DNA from: Priapulus caudatus
Taxonomy: Eukaryota > Priapulida > Priapulimorpha > Priapulimorphida > Priapulidae
Length of the DNA: 24,435 nucleotides
Direction of reading: 5' to 3'
Assembly (NCBI RefSeq): GCF_000485595.1
Contig: NW_014577739.1
Coordinates: 1-24,435 of the forward strand
The notes beneath the pieces were generated by a model. That model ran no database searches, had not been told where the DNA came from, and was given only the letters and a program-made list of their open reading frames with translations. The stretch's first letter is position 1; each line of letters starts with the position of its first letter. This document shows positions 9,003 through 18,213 of this stretch, piece by piece. A program made the translations under genes and the position numbers.

Positions 9003-9245
9003 GGAACATAGGTACCGGGAAACATAGGTACCGGGACACATTTAGGTACCTGGGTACTGGGACACATAGGTACCGGGACGCATAGGTACCGGGACACATA
9101 GGTACCGGGAAACATAGGTACCTGAGTACTGGGACACATAGGTACCGGGACACATTGGTACCGGGACACATAGGTACTGGGAAACATAGGTACCGGGACA
9201 CATAGGTACCGCGGGACACATAGCGTTACCGGGACACATAGGTAT
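9003..9245 (-). repeat. Minisatellite arm B, inverted copy of arm A
   Basis: The same unit appears in reverse complement (ACATAGGTACCGGGAC...) over about 243 bp. It faces arm A across a 308-bp AT-rich spacer. Single-strand DNA or RNA here could fold into a long, imperfect stem. Confidence 0.95.
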
Positions 9246-9820
9246 GGACCCGTTCACCACTGGACAAACAGACAGAGTGAACCTTACTGATTGCGGGTAT
9301 CAGTGATGTTATGTCTTCATTACCCACACAAAATGTCCTTCAATATATTAGTGGATATGTTATGAAGAAATAGGGAACCAGGCATACAGAGTGTAATAAT
9401 GACTGCATATCAACACTTAGGTCACCATTATATGAACACACCTGAGCAAACATTCATCCATTACAAGGCGCTGTGTGAAGTGAGATCAGATTGTACTGGG
9501 GGCTTGGTATTTCCTAGTCCCAAGATGGTGGAGATAATGGTTAAATGTGAAAATGCTTGAACAAGATTGCTGGTGTGGCTCATCTGACAGGTATCAAGCG
9601 GCGGCTTAGCAGTCTATTGTGTAAGCAGATTGGTGTCCAGGATGACCTCTGTGACCAAACTGTGAAAATGATATGTGATATTTATTTGACCATTAGATTA
9701 CATGCAATAATCAAGTTTAACAACAACCGCGATTTAAAAGCTGAGAAAGCAGCATCACAGCGACTAAGAAACAAAAAAAATTCTGAAAATCATGCATCTA
9801 TGAACATTCTGTGTACATAG
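9246..9820 (+). pseudogene. C-terminal part of the P-element/THAP9-like transposase, after the minisatellite insertion
   Basis: Coding traces resume as NVLQYISGYVMKK, immediately followed by TAG at about 9371. A second frame then gives KALCEVRSDCTGGLVFPSP, and a third frame starting near 9557 gives KIAGVAHLTGIKRR and TIRLHAIIKFNNN with a Lys/Arg-rich end. The order and spacing match the C-terminus of THAP9/P-type transposases. At least two frameshifts and two stops make it non-functional. The segment presumably belongs to the same gene as 7424-8445, now split by the inverted minisatellite. Confidence 0.7.
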
Positions 9821-10090
9821 TACTTAAGTATAAGTGTCAGATTGATGAAAAAAAACATCAGTAGCAGTACTAATTCAAACTCTTATTTATTGTACTAAAG
9901 CACATAAAAGAAATGTCAGATATAATACAGCAAGCCAGATGTTTTATACTGTTAGTATCTTGGGTTAAATAATACAGTAGTATTGTAGTTTGCACAACCG
10001 ACCACTATGGGCACCACTGCATAAATGATTACATAGGAAAATATACCGAGTGGCACCTCCCCCAGGGCTCGAATTAACTGACGACCCTCA

Positions 10091-10262
10091 CCCACACACA
10101 CCCTCACCTTCAACCACACACACCCTCAACCACACACACCCTCATCACACACACCTTCACCCTCACACATACCTCACCCACACACACCCTCACCTTCAAC
10201 CACACACACCCTCAACCACACACACCCTCATCACACACACCCTCACCCTCACACATACCTCA
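10091..10262. repeat. Two 86-bp tandem copies of CA-rich minisatellite between duplicated hAT ends
   Basis: The 86-bp unit starting CCCACACACACCCTCACC is present at 10091 and 10177 with one substitution. Internally it is made of CACACACCCTCA-type repeats. It separates the two left hAT termini. Confidence 0.9.
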
Positions 10263-10344
10263 CCAGGGCTCGAATTAACCGACGGCAATTGCTGTCGGTG
10301 CCCCTATCAATCGCCGTACTGCCCCTGAAAGAAAATCCAACCGA

Positions 10345-10389
10345 CCGACGGCAATCACCTGCCTTGCCCTTTTGTGTAATTGCCGTCGG
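10345..10389. repeat. Subterminal inverted repeat of the hAT-like element
   Basis: CCGACGGCAAT (10345-10355) and ATTGCCGTCGG (10379-10389) are perfect inverted 11-mers with a 23-base loop. A near-palindrome with the same core lies at about 10280-10299. Confidence 0.75.
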
Positions 10390-10720
10390 TGCCCTTTAAT
10401 CTACTGCCCTAGTTTCGTTTTTAGTCGAATCAACGTAACACTGGCGCGTGCGTGCTGTAGTTTGCAATGATGAGCTAAAAATCGATAGTCGCAGAAGGGA
10501 ATAATAACAGCATCGGATAATTATTCGCTCCTGATAGCGGGCATGTAAAATTTCTTGTTACTGTACTTCCATTAGCAGAGGGGGGTACAGGGGTCGGTGT
10601 TACGATGTAAGCTTCCATGGTGGCATGTTGTTTTGTACATTAAAAACAAGATGATGTTGATGTACTAATTTGTTGAGTTTTCCTTTATTTTACAAAGTGC
10701 CTTGTGCCCTTCTCAAATTT

Positions 10721-10734
10721 NNNNNNNNNNNNNN
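10721..10734. other. Assembly gap (14 N)
   Basis: Fourteen consecutive N lie inside the hAT-like element. True gap length is unknown. Confidence 1.
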
Positions 10735-10799
10735 TCTAAATATGATATTGTGTGCAATGTTATATTGTCGATTTTTATCCCAATGTATCCTTTGTGTCC

Positions 10800-10859
10800 A
10801 ATATTAGTAGTAGGAATTAGTAGCACGATTTTCCCAGCGTAGCGGGTACGCCAGCGAGT
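10800..10859 (+). mobile_element. Helitron-like 3' end
   Basis: CCCAGCGTAGCGGG (10833-10846) folds as a 5-bp GC stem with one bulged A. It is followed by TACGCCAGCGAG and then T. Helitrons end in a short GC hairpin about 10-12 bases before CTRR and insert before T; here the end reads CGAG, one base off CTAG. It has the same orientation as the 5' end at 6835, but it lies within the hAT-like element, so the two need not belong together. Confidence 0.45.
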
Positions 10860-10862
10860 ATA

Positions 10863-10900
<38 letters not shown>

Positions 10901-10904
10901 ATTA
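10857..10904. repeat. (TA)n microsatellite
   Basis: Nearly pure TA dinucleotides follow the Helitron-like end directly. Confidence 0.95.
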
Positions 10905-11488
10905 CGTATACGTCGAACTAAGAATAACGCGGCGAGAAAACCGACGTGGTAGCTTAATTGCGCCGTCTGGCTGGCTACACGGGGCGCTCATGCTGTGACG
11001 CTGACGTTTGAGAGACATTTTTCTATCTTTTTATAATTCCAGGTTTTGATCAATTATTTCTCTAATTCATTGCATAGAGGCGGTAGAAGGCTGCATCAAC
11101 AGCTAAATAACTTTCTACTACTGGTCAATTCCATACACCATGTTATAGTGTATATATCGGTGGCGACAAGAGAAAGGCGTAGTGTATAACAGATTATGCT
11201 GAACACCATAGATATAGGAATAAGATACAAAATATATAAGTACATCTGTATTCTATATATACGGGAACACAACAGCTCGCCCTGTCTGTAGCTGTCGTGA
11301 AAAGTTGTATGTGAAACTGACTGTATATAGTTGCCGCCAGTATTCTTCTCAAATTTTGAGAGTTGCCTTGGTACCTTTTAAAATTGCCTCTGTGCCCTTC
11401 TATTTTAGAGAAAATTCAAGGCGATTTCTCACATGCCCTAAAAAAATTGCCTAAAAAAAGCCCTTCTCGTCGCTTAATTCGAGCCCTG

Positions 11489-13175
11489 CCTCTCCCTATT
11501 ATAGACTCCCTGGCTTAACCTGTGTCTTTGTAAGATTAAAAACAGTCAGTCAATGTTCTATGGCATGTTGAAATGCCCCTTTGCTTAATCTCGAAGCCAG
11601 ATAATCTAGCGTGCAAGTCGTTTAAATCATCCTCTGTCGCTATGCCATACAATGCTTTTTGAAAACGGCCTATAATGATAAGGTAATAATGATCGCTTGA
11701 AGCGATGTCTCGTAGTGGAGAACATAGACGTTAATCCCTCAATGCTCTCGGATAGACGGTGATATAATACAGAAATAATTATAAGTATAATAATAATAAT
11801 AATAGTAATAATAAGGATGAATTAGAATGGTAGGAACAAAGCTCTTTGTTCTTAGGAGACGCACGTGGGTCAAGGGGCGTGGCCAACGCCCCAAGCCAGC
11901 CACTGGGAGCACGCGTGCGTTGACACGCCTGACCAGCGGTCACTCGAGATGCCTCGACCAATGGGAGCGCGTTGGCTAAAACAATGACGATGGCGTCAGT
12001 ATTTAAAGTGCATTCCATGAAATTACCGCTGGCTACTAGTTTGCAATCGAGTCGAGACACGTCTACATTTCTGTACGGTTGCTGCACCCGCTACCTACCT
12101 CACCGTTTGATATGTAAGTGTATGTTGTGTCGCGTACCTTTCTGTTCACGGGATGCCTAGTACAAGGGGCGTCCACGTTATCGTAATATGTGCAGTAAAG
12201 ATGTTTGTGCTTTAAACACGTAACTTTATTGTTGAGTAATTTATGTATGGACAGAGCAGCGGTATCTCTAATAACATACGCAGAACCCTAACGATCACGG
12301 GTAACGAACGAGTAAGAAGGAGATCATTATTACAGTGATAGCGTGTTCTAAAATCAGCTGCATGTTTTTTTCATAAAAACTTATAATCTCACGAAATTCA
12401 TTGTTGTTTTCGTCTATTTGTTGTTGTTGTTGTATTCGTGCCGTGTTGTTCAGCCATAGTGGTGTCGATGTTGTTGTGACATTCGGGTGTAACCACTTTC
12501 TAAGTACCCCTCTAAATGTGGGTCCATTTCGTGTTGACATGCGAGCACCATCACTGTTAATAGGGGACGGGCAGCAGCGGGAGGTGAACGTTCCGTGCGT
12601 TGATTGAATAAATATTCAATCTGATTATCTATCCCCCTCATATAATTCTTCACAGGTGATAAGTGTAGCGTAGATACTATTGTCCAGCTACTCGAGTTAT
12701 TGCGAGCGTTCCTTTAGGTACAAACACTTCTCCTCTTATTAACGTCACTGCGAGAACCAGAGTCGCAACACAGTCCATATCTGTAATGAAATAAAACATT
12801 ATTTAGCTGACGTCTGCTTATACTTAGCGATGTCAAACAACCTTCACCTGGCTCTGCGCGCGCGACTGAAAGGCAACAGGTTATCAGAAGTTTGATGTGT
12901 TTAACCACGCAGTATATTGTAGCAGCTATACGACATGGGGCATTAGGGCCTAGGGTCCTTCACCTAATACCTGAAAACAATGAAAGCAATTAGTTATTTA
13001 AGTATACCACATTAGTCCTAATCGAGCCATTGTGGTTGGCATATGCGTAGATCTCCTCATGTGTATCAATAGAAATAGAAATAAGTATCCTTATGGGTAG
13101 CATGGTTGGCAATGAAATCTCAGGTGTGCACGCCTTTTGATCTCATTGTTTGTTGCTTGTTGCTTGGCTTCCTTC
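11489..13175. other. Region without a recognised gene
   Basis: No supported coding sequence over about 1.7 kb. It contains a TAA/TAG-type trinucleotide microsatellite at about 11785-11815, a perfect AACAAAG/CTTTGTT inverted pair at 11835-11850, a GGGGCGT/ACGCCCC pair at 11874-11892, the promoter-like segment listed separately, and a GTTGTT run near 12418-12430. I looked for a left LTR matching 19784-20332 and saw none. Confidence 0.5.
11940..12060 (+). promoter_or_regulatory. Possible RNA polymerase II promoter (CCAAT and TATA-like boxes)
   Basis: CCAAT at 11958-11962 lies 38 bases before TATTTAAA at 12000-12007, in a locally GC-rich stretch preceded by a GC-box-like GGGGCGTGG (11874-11882). 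No gene follows on the plus strand, so it may be a remnant of an LTR or another element promoter. Confidence 0.3.
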
Positions 13176-13880
13176 CTACTCTTGAAGTCCTTGATCAAAG
13201 GACTTCGCGTGGGCGGTTGAAGTAGATGGGTTGTGCAACTGCGCTGGTATTAACCTTGCTAATGGTAAAAGATCACTCTCGCTATAGCTACTATCTGAGG
13301 AAGCCCTTTGTCTTGGTTGAATGGCTTCATTCTCAGAATCCGAGTCATCATCGGATTTGTAGGAGTCCCTCATCATAGGGTACGCAAGCGTTGCTTGTCG
13401 CGGTGGCTGCCTCCTTGTAGGCTTTGTGGATGGACCAGTGGTAGGTGTGGCTTCCTTTCGGGCTTCAGTTGTGGCTTTAGTTGTGTCTTCCGTTGTGGCT
13501 TGAGTGGTGGGTCTCGTAGTGACCTCACTTCGTGGTTGGTCCCATCGTAACCATGGGTACGTGGCACGCATATTATCAACATGTGCGGTAACTCGACGCT
13601 GCGTGTTTTCGTGTTGCAATAAGCATTTCTTTGGCGTTATAATTTCAATTACAGTATAATGGGATTTCCACGGGCTATTTAGCTTGTGTGTCGTCGCGGG
13701 CTTCAGTACTGGATCATGATAGAAAACTGGGTCTCCCACTTTAAAGTCTTGAAGCCTTGCTCTTTTATCGTAGAGCTTCTTGTTGTGGCTTCTCATCTCC
13801 TGTGTTGCTATGCGCATGTGCGCATATGCGTGGTGGAATCTCTGTTTGCGAAACGGGTTCTTCATCATAACATTTGCGTC
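13176..13880 (-). CDS. Gypsy integrase C-terminal domain with Thr-rich and acidic tail (open segment)
   Basis: After a frameshift near 13870 the integrase continues: KVGDPVFYHDPVLKPATTHK and LNSPWKSHYTVIEII form the SH3-like chromatin/DNA-binding domain, closing with HVDNMRATYPW. It is followed by a tail of about 120 residues: a Thr/Ala/Lys-rich stretch (TTRPTTQATTEDTTKATTEA), then Ser/Asp-rich sequence (SDDDSDSENE). The stop is at 13176. This is the last coding part of pol; no env follows. Confidence 0.75.
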   Translation of the reverse strand, partial: DANVMMKNPFRKQRFHHAYAHMRIATQEMRSHNKKLYDKRARLQDFKVGDPVFYHDPVLKPATTHKLNSPWKSHYTVIEIITPKKCLLQHENTQRRVTAHVDNMRATYPWLRWDQPRSEVTTRPTTQATTEDTTKATTEARKEATPTTGPSTKPTRRQPPRQATLAYPMMRDSYKSDDDSDSENEAIQPRQRASSDSSYSESDLLPLARLIPAQLHNPSTSTAHAKSFDQGLQE

Positions 13881-15170
13881 TGGGTAATAACAGATTATCC
13901 ATTGGTAAAACCGGTTCTCTACCATATAAGAGAAAAAATGGACTATGAAATGAAGTAGAGTGAATTGATGCACGATACGCGGCTAATAAAGGTGGAATTA
14001 CAAACTCCCAGCTTTCCTGTTGCCTGGATACAAAATGTGAAATCATTTGGTTTAAAGCTGTGAAAATGCTCGTTGGCGCCATTGGAGGCGGGATGGTAGG
14101 GGGCGCACGTGACAGCCTTGATTTGAAAATGATTAGTAATTTTATGCATAATCTTATTGCAAAATTCTGCCCCGTTGTCCGAAAGCAAGATCCTTGGACA
14201 TGAATGTCTAGGAATGATTTCGTTAAGAGGTCGGCAATTGTTTGCGCTTTCTTGTCCTTCGTTACAAAAACTTCCGGCCAAGAACTGAAGAGATCATGGA
14301 AGTGCACGACGTATCGATTTCCGCGCGATGTTAGCGGATACTCGCATGTATCTACTGCCAACACCTCAAAGGGGAATGTGGGAATGGGGGCGGCTGCTAA
14401 AGGTGACTTGACAAACAGCTTGCGAGCTTTACAAATAATACAACTACGTACATAGTCGTTAATGGTTGAATACATTTTCGGCCAAAAATATCTCCATTTA
14501 ATCTTAGCGTACGTTTTAGCGAAGCCCAAGTGTGCGCTATGTACGTTGTCCTGATGGTAGGATATAATAATCGACTCATAGCATTCCGGCACCACGAGTT
14601 GCAGGCTTGGCTCACTCGTCGCTGTCGGTTCTGTTATGTGTTGTAGTAGATCGTCCTCTGATATAGTATATGTAGACAGTAACTTAAGATCCTTAAAAGT
14701 CGTTGTTTCCGCTGTAATGGCTGCTCGTATTTTGTAAAGGCGCACGTCGTCATATTGCCTTTGTATAATATCTTGTAATGCCAGCAAGGTTGTTGCTTGG
14801 ATAACGGCTATGTGGGATGGCTGGTGGCTTGCAGCTGGTTGAATGAGATCCGTAGACAAAGGGCCATTGTCCTGTCGAGCGGCTGTCGAGTATGTTGGTA
14901 GGCTTGTTATACAATCAGCTGAGTGCATGCGGTGTTGCGTGGTGTCTGGTTTGCTTAGCTCGCTTTTATTTTGACAATCTTTGCCGCTGCGTTCTGTCAC
15001 AACAGATGGCGCTCCTAGCGGTTGGTGTTTCTGATTTGTATTCTTATAGCGCTCGCCGCGGCATCCTGTGACAACAGATGGCGCTCCTTGCGGTTGGTGT
15101 TTCTCGTTTTTATTTTCATAGCGGTTGCCGCTGCTTTCTGTGACAACAGATGGCGTTGCGTCCTCGTTCT
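13765..15170 (-). pseudogene. Gypsy integrase with repeat-expanded N-terminal linker
   Basis: The linker begins with 24-residue repeats (GAPSVVT) encoded by a 72-bp tandem repeat. The zinc-binding HHCC module follows (SYHQDNVHSAHLG ... CIICKARK), then the core: first Asp in LAVDTCEYPL and the RGNRYVVHFHDLFSSWPEVF block. From about 14205 to 14060 the correct sequence lies in another frame (ILLSDNGAEF with the second Asp, then YHPASNGANEHF with the presumed Glu). The first frame then resumes with LLAAYRASIHSTS and LLYGREPVLPMDN. The frame stays open throughout, because two frameshifts compensate. The end is continued in yet another frame. Confidence 0.85.
14983..15160. repeat. 72-bp tandem repeat, about 2.4 copies, in the gypsy pol linker
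   Basis: GCCGC..C.TTCTGT.ACAACA starts at 14983, 15055 and 15127, an exact 72-base period. Because 72 is divisible by three, it keeps the frame and encodes a 24-residue repeat. Confidence 0.9.
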
Positions 15171-15900
15171 ACTGTATTGCTTGTTGACTGCACTGCTGTT
15201 GTTCTGTGGTTAAATCTGAAATGGGGTTAGTCTGAAATGGCAATGGGATTAAACTATCGATTGCACACACAGTGTCTTCGTTGTCGCTTTGTGTGAGTCT
15301 CGATAGAAGGTCTGCGTTCGCATTGAGTTTCCCTGCCATGTAAATAATTGTAGGATTATATTCACAAATTATCACTGCTCAGCGTAAAAGACAGGGATTT
15401 TTTAAATTTGGCGACGTTAATAGAAAATGAAGAGGTAAATGATAGGTTAATACACGTACGGAAGCTCCGATCAAGTAATGGCGGCACTTCTGTAATGCGT
15501 AAATAATGGCGTATCCCTCGCGTTCAACCACTGGCCAACGACACTGTGATGGTGACAACTGGTGACTTCTATAGTGAATGATTATTTTGTTGCCATTAGA
15601 ATCATACTGTGATAATACAGCTCCAACTGCGTAAGAGCTGGCACCGGTACATAACGTATACGGTTCTCGGATATTGGGATATGCCAGGACGGGTGAGTGA
15701 GACAAAGCGTGCTTGAGTGCAACAAAGGTGGCTTGTGCGTCATTGTCCCAGACATAGCGAACATGCTTCTTTGTCAACTTTACCAACGGCGCAGCGATTC
15801 GTGCGAAATCTTGTATATGGGAACGATAATATGACGCCAAGCCAAGAAATAAGCGGATCTGTTTAACTGTCCTTGACGGTTTTAAATTTTGTATTGCTGT
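15169..15900 (-). pseudogene. Gypsy RNase H and connection domain, frameshifted
   Basis: FLGLASYYRSHIQDFARIA marks the connection after the reverse transcriptase. RNase H follows with YTLCTGASSYAVGAVLSQ, where the family's TDAS is TGAS, then VVEREGYAIIYAL, then VLTYHLPLHFL, where TDH is TYH. The frame stops at 15379. The terminal block YMAGKLNANADLLSRL follows in the frame ending at 15169. The catalytic Asp changes and the frameshift show the domain is dead in this copy. Confidence 0.8.
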
Positions 15901-16690
15901 TATCTTTTCTGGGTCTGGGGAAACGCCGGTGAGGAGATCGTGTGGCCTAGATAAAGAACGGTTTCTTTAAGAAAAACGCACTTACTAGGATTTAATTTTA
16001 AACGTGCCATATGCAAGCGATCGAACACCGTTTTTATGTCTCGTATGTGTTGCGCAAAAGTTGGCAAGTAGATTATTATGTCATCGATATATGGGATGGC
16101 GCACGTGTTATGAAGCCCTGTCAGAACTTTATTTAATAATTTTTGAAAGACGCTAGGCGAATTTTTTAAAACCAAAAGGAAGTTTTTGGAATATATAGCT
16201 TGAATTATGGGTAATTATACAGATTTTTGTGTTTGTCGGTTTGATCCATAGGTATTTGAAAGTAACCACTTTTCAAATCTAACGTGGTGTAGCACTTAGC
16301 GTTACCAAGTGATGCCAGTATATCCTCTATTCTCGGGAGGGGGTAGACAATGGTCTTAGTTACCCGATTAAGTTGTCTATAGTATACAACCAATCTCCCA
16401 TTTGAATCCTGTTTTTTCTTAACTATGAACACTGGACTTGACCATTGGCTCTCGCCCTTTGTAATCACTCCAGCTTGTAACAGTCTATCTATGTGTGTTT
16501 GCAATGCCTCGCGTTGTAGCAGTGGTGTGCGATATGCTTTCTGTGCTATGGGTGTGTGGCCTTGTGTATCGATAGCTATAGTCGCTAAGTGTGTACCCTG
16601 TCCCAGGTCACCATTTTTAATTGCGAACAAGTGTATTGTGTGTAATGAGAGAGCGGATTTCTGTAAGTTGTAGACGGCTGAGATGTTGCA
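15841..16690 (-). pseudogene. Gypsy reverse transcriptase, frameshifted
   Basis: The first part (16630-16205) shows the fingers region WSSPVFIVKKK, a variant RLVVYYRQLN (usually with Asp before Tyr), and motif A CYTTLDLKSGYFQI. The frame then breaks near 16215. It resumes at about 16175 with NSPSVFQKLLNKVL and the catalytic motif PYIDDIIIYLPTFAQH, then LYLGHTIS. A further shift near 15925 leads into the RNase H part. The two Asp residues of YIDD and the Asp of motif A are kept, but the frame is not. Confidence 0.85.
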
Positions 16691-16693
16691 AGT

Positions 16694-17956
16694 TTAAACA
16701 CTTAAGAATCTTGTCCTCAGTAACTGTTGCTGCACTGATAGCGCTGTGTGCGAGCTCGTTAGGCGGTAATGAGGCGCTATTGTCTCCAACTCCCAGCTGC
16801 TCTGAGCATTGTGGACCAGTTTACCCTGCGCGCTCACAGCCTGCGTGTATGCGGGTCTGTGCGTGTTGACTAAGACAACAGGGTAATTATTAGGCTGGCC
16901 CTGCGAAACGGCAGAAGGGGTTGAAAGTGGCAGGGAGGGTGTGCGTGCAATGTGAACCGTATTGACTACACTATATTCTACACGAGGGGAGAGAGTGGCA
17001 GCTGGGGTGCTATTTGTGCATATGCTAGATGATGTAATGCAGGTTCGCGGAGAAGGTGCTTGAGATTCTGCAGCGTGGAAAAAGTACATAGGTTGCGTCC
17101 AAGATAAACGAGAGGTGTTACAGGTATTGACATGCGGATTGTGTTCTACACGGGGTGGAGAGGCTTCAGTACACTCAAGAGACACAGCTGTGGCATTATT
17201 AGTACATGTTAGCGGTGAATTAATGAGCGTGCGCTGCGAAGGTGTTTGAGACATTGCTGCGTGGGAAACAAACATAGGTTGCGTAGGCGAGACAAGTGGT
17301 TTCGTGCTGACAATAGGCGCGAATGTGGTGGGGAAGCAAATAGACAATATCGGCTTGCATATAGCGTGCGAATTATGTGTGCGTCCGCGGGATTGTGTGT
17401 AAGAGAGATTATGCCAAGTGCTTGATGCTTGGGCATGGGTGAAGTGTGTTGACGACTGACGGTGTGTGAAATTTGAGCGTGAAGTGAAACCTTGACGGCT
17501 TGGATAATTGATGTGCGGGTGAGTGGGTGAGTGGGTGCGTGTACTGGGTGGCCTCGACCGCATAGGAGGGGGAGTGGGTGTCACGATTGAAGCTATACTC
17601 AGGTGGAGGGTTGTACCACTCACGAGGTGCTGCGGGTGCAATTGCGGGTTATACAAAGGAACAGTGCGCAGCTGGTTGGGCCTAGCTGACTCATTATGGG
17701 AACCGGCAAACAATACGGGAAGACAGTGGGCAGTACACGTAGCTTTTGGAGGCAAAACAATGGTTTTTGAAAGTGTAACACGTGCACATGAAATCGTTGC
17801 ATAAGTTCCCATACGGACAGTCGTATCATTAATCATTAATAGATTACTTGCGCAATCTAAATTAGCACGATGTCGCGTCATGAAATTAAAACCAAGAAAT
17901 GCTGCATGTGTGAAATTATGAACGATATAGAATGCCTGAAAAACAGTGGTTAGCAA
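16694..17956 (-). CDS. Pol segment: protease C-terminus plus long Ser/Thr/Pro-rich linker
   Basis: This is a 420-codon open segment. After about 80 residues of protease tail and connector (VLPPKATCTAHCLPVL), it is dominated by Thr, Ser, Pro, His and Asn. A repeat of about 65 residues with the pattern TQPM..HAA.SQ.PS.RT occurs twice, recognisable also in the DNA near 17075-17110 and 17255-17290. The linker lies where the reverse transcriptase N-terminus is usually joined directly, and it is unusually long. It is open while the enzymatic domains around it are broken. Its function is unknown; it may be a spacer or a captured sequence. Confidence 0.6.
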   Translation of the reverse strand: MLTTVFQAFYIVHNFTHAAFLGFNFMTRHRANLDCASNLLMINDTTVRMGTYATISCARVTLSKTIVLPPKATCTAHCLPVLFAGSHNESARPNQLRTVPLYNPQLHPQHLVSGTTLHLSIASIVTPTPPPMRSRPPSTRTHSPTHPHINYPSRQGFTSRSNFTHRQSSTHFTHAQASSTWHNLSYTQSRGRTHNSHAICKPILSICFPTTFAPIVSTKPLVSPTQPMFVSHAAMSQTPSQRTLINSPLTCTNNATAVSLECTEASPPRVEHNPHVNTCNTSRLSWTQPMYFFHAAESQAPSPRTCITSSSICTNSTPAATLSPRVEYSVVNTVHIARTPSLPLSTPSAVSQGQPNNYPVVLVNTHRPAYTQAVSAQGKLVHNAQSSWELETIAPHYRLTSSHTALSVQQQLLRTRFLSV

Positions 17957-18177
17957 TTTGTACGGGTAAATTTATGCGACCCAAAACACAAGTGGTGACC
18001 GCTGGCGGAGTTTAAAATTTGCGTACTACCCTGAGAGAAACCATTTTGTAAACGCTCTTTCAATTCATCCCATAGAATATGATTCATTAGAGACACAGGG
18101 GAACCACTATCTAATAAAGCGTTTACAGAAACCCCTCCAATTTTCACAGTGCAAGCAGGCAGGTGGAGGTGATACAT
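17830..18177 (-). pseudogene. Gypsy retropepsin (aspartic protease), frameshifted
   Basis: KIGGVSVNALLDSGSPVSLM contains the catalytic Asp-Ser-Gly of retropepsins about 20 residues into the frame. The frame ends at 17950. The protease C-terminus (HAAFLGFNFMTRH, the usual ILG-D-F-like block) resumes in the frame opening at 17956, which requires a frameshift. The enzyme would cleave the Gag-Pol polyprotein. Confidence 0.75.
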
Positions 18178-18213
18178 GGGTGACGTTGTGAGTCTTATCT
18201 ATTGACGCTACTT

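Larger units (their letters stand above)
10063..11488. mobile_element. Non-autonomous hAT-like element
   Basis: The outer ends are inverted: CAGGGCTCGAATTAA at 10063-10077 and TTAATTCGAGCCCTG at 11474-11488. CAGGG..TCGAA ends are typical of hAT elements. The flanks, cctcccc on the left and cctctccc on the right, could be a worn 8-bp target duplication. No transposase frame is present. A second copy of the left terminus lies at 10264, so the functional element may be 10264-11488. Subterminal GCCGTCGG / CCGACGGC motifs and repeated 'tgcccttct' segments near both ends fit transposase binding sites. A gap of unknown sequence and a Helitron-like 3' end lie within. Confidence 0.65.

Noticed and set aside
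8430-9250. CRISPR-like array
   Set aside because: The units are contiguous with no unique spacers, and the context is eukaryotic; it is a minisatellite.
8446-9260. Tyr/Val/Pro/Cys-rich open frames on both strands
   Set aside because: They are translations of the 16-bp minisatellite, which is open in several frames, and do not represent a protein.
10050-10328. His/Thr/Pro-rich plus-strand frame
   Set aside because: It is the translation of the CA-rich 86-bp repeat and hAT terminus, without start context or domain.
11779-12087. Minus-strand 102-codon frame ending in poly-Leu
   Set aside because: The Leu run is the TAA-type microsatellite, and the rest lacks a domain or homologous feel.
12295-12653. 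Several small frames on both strands
   Set aside because: They overlap each other in an AT-rich, trinucleotide-repeat region, with no conserved motif.
15022-15213. Hydrophobic plus-strand frame with repeated IAVAAA-like segments
   Set aside because: It is the antisense shadow of the 72-bp repeat in gypsy pol.
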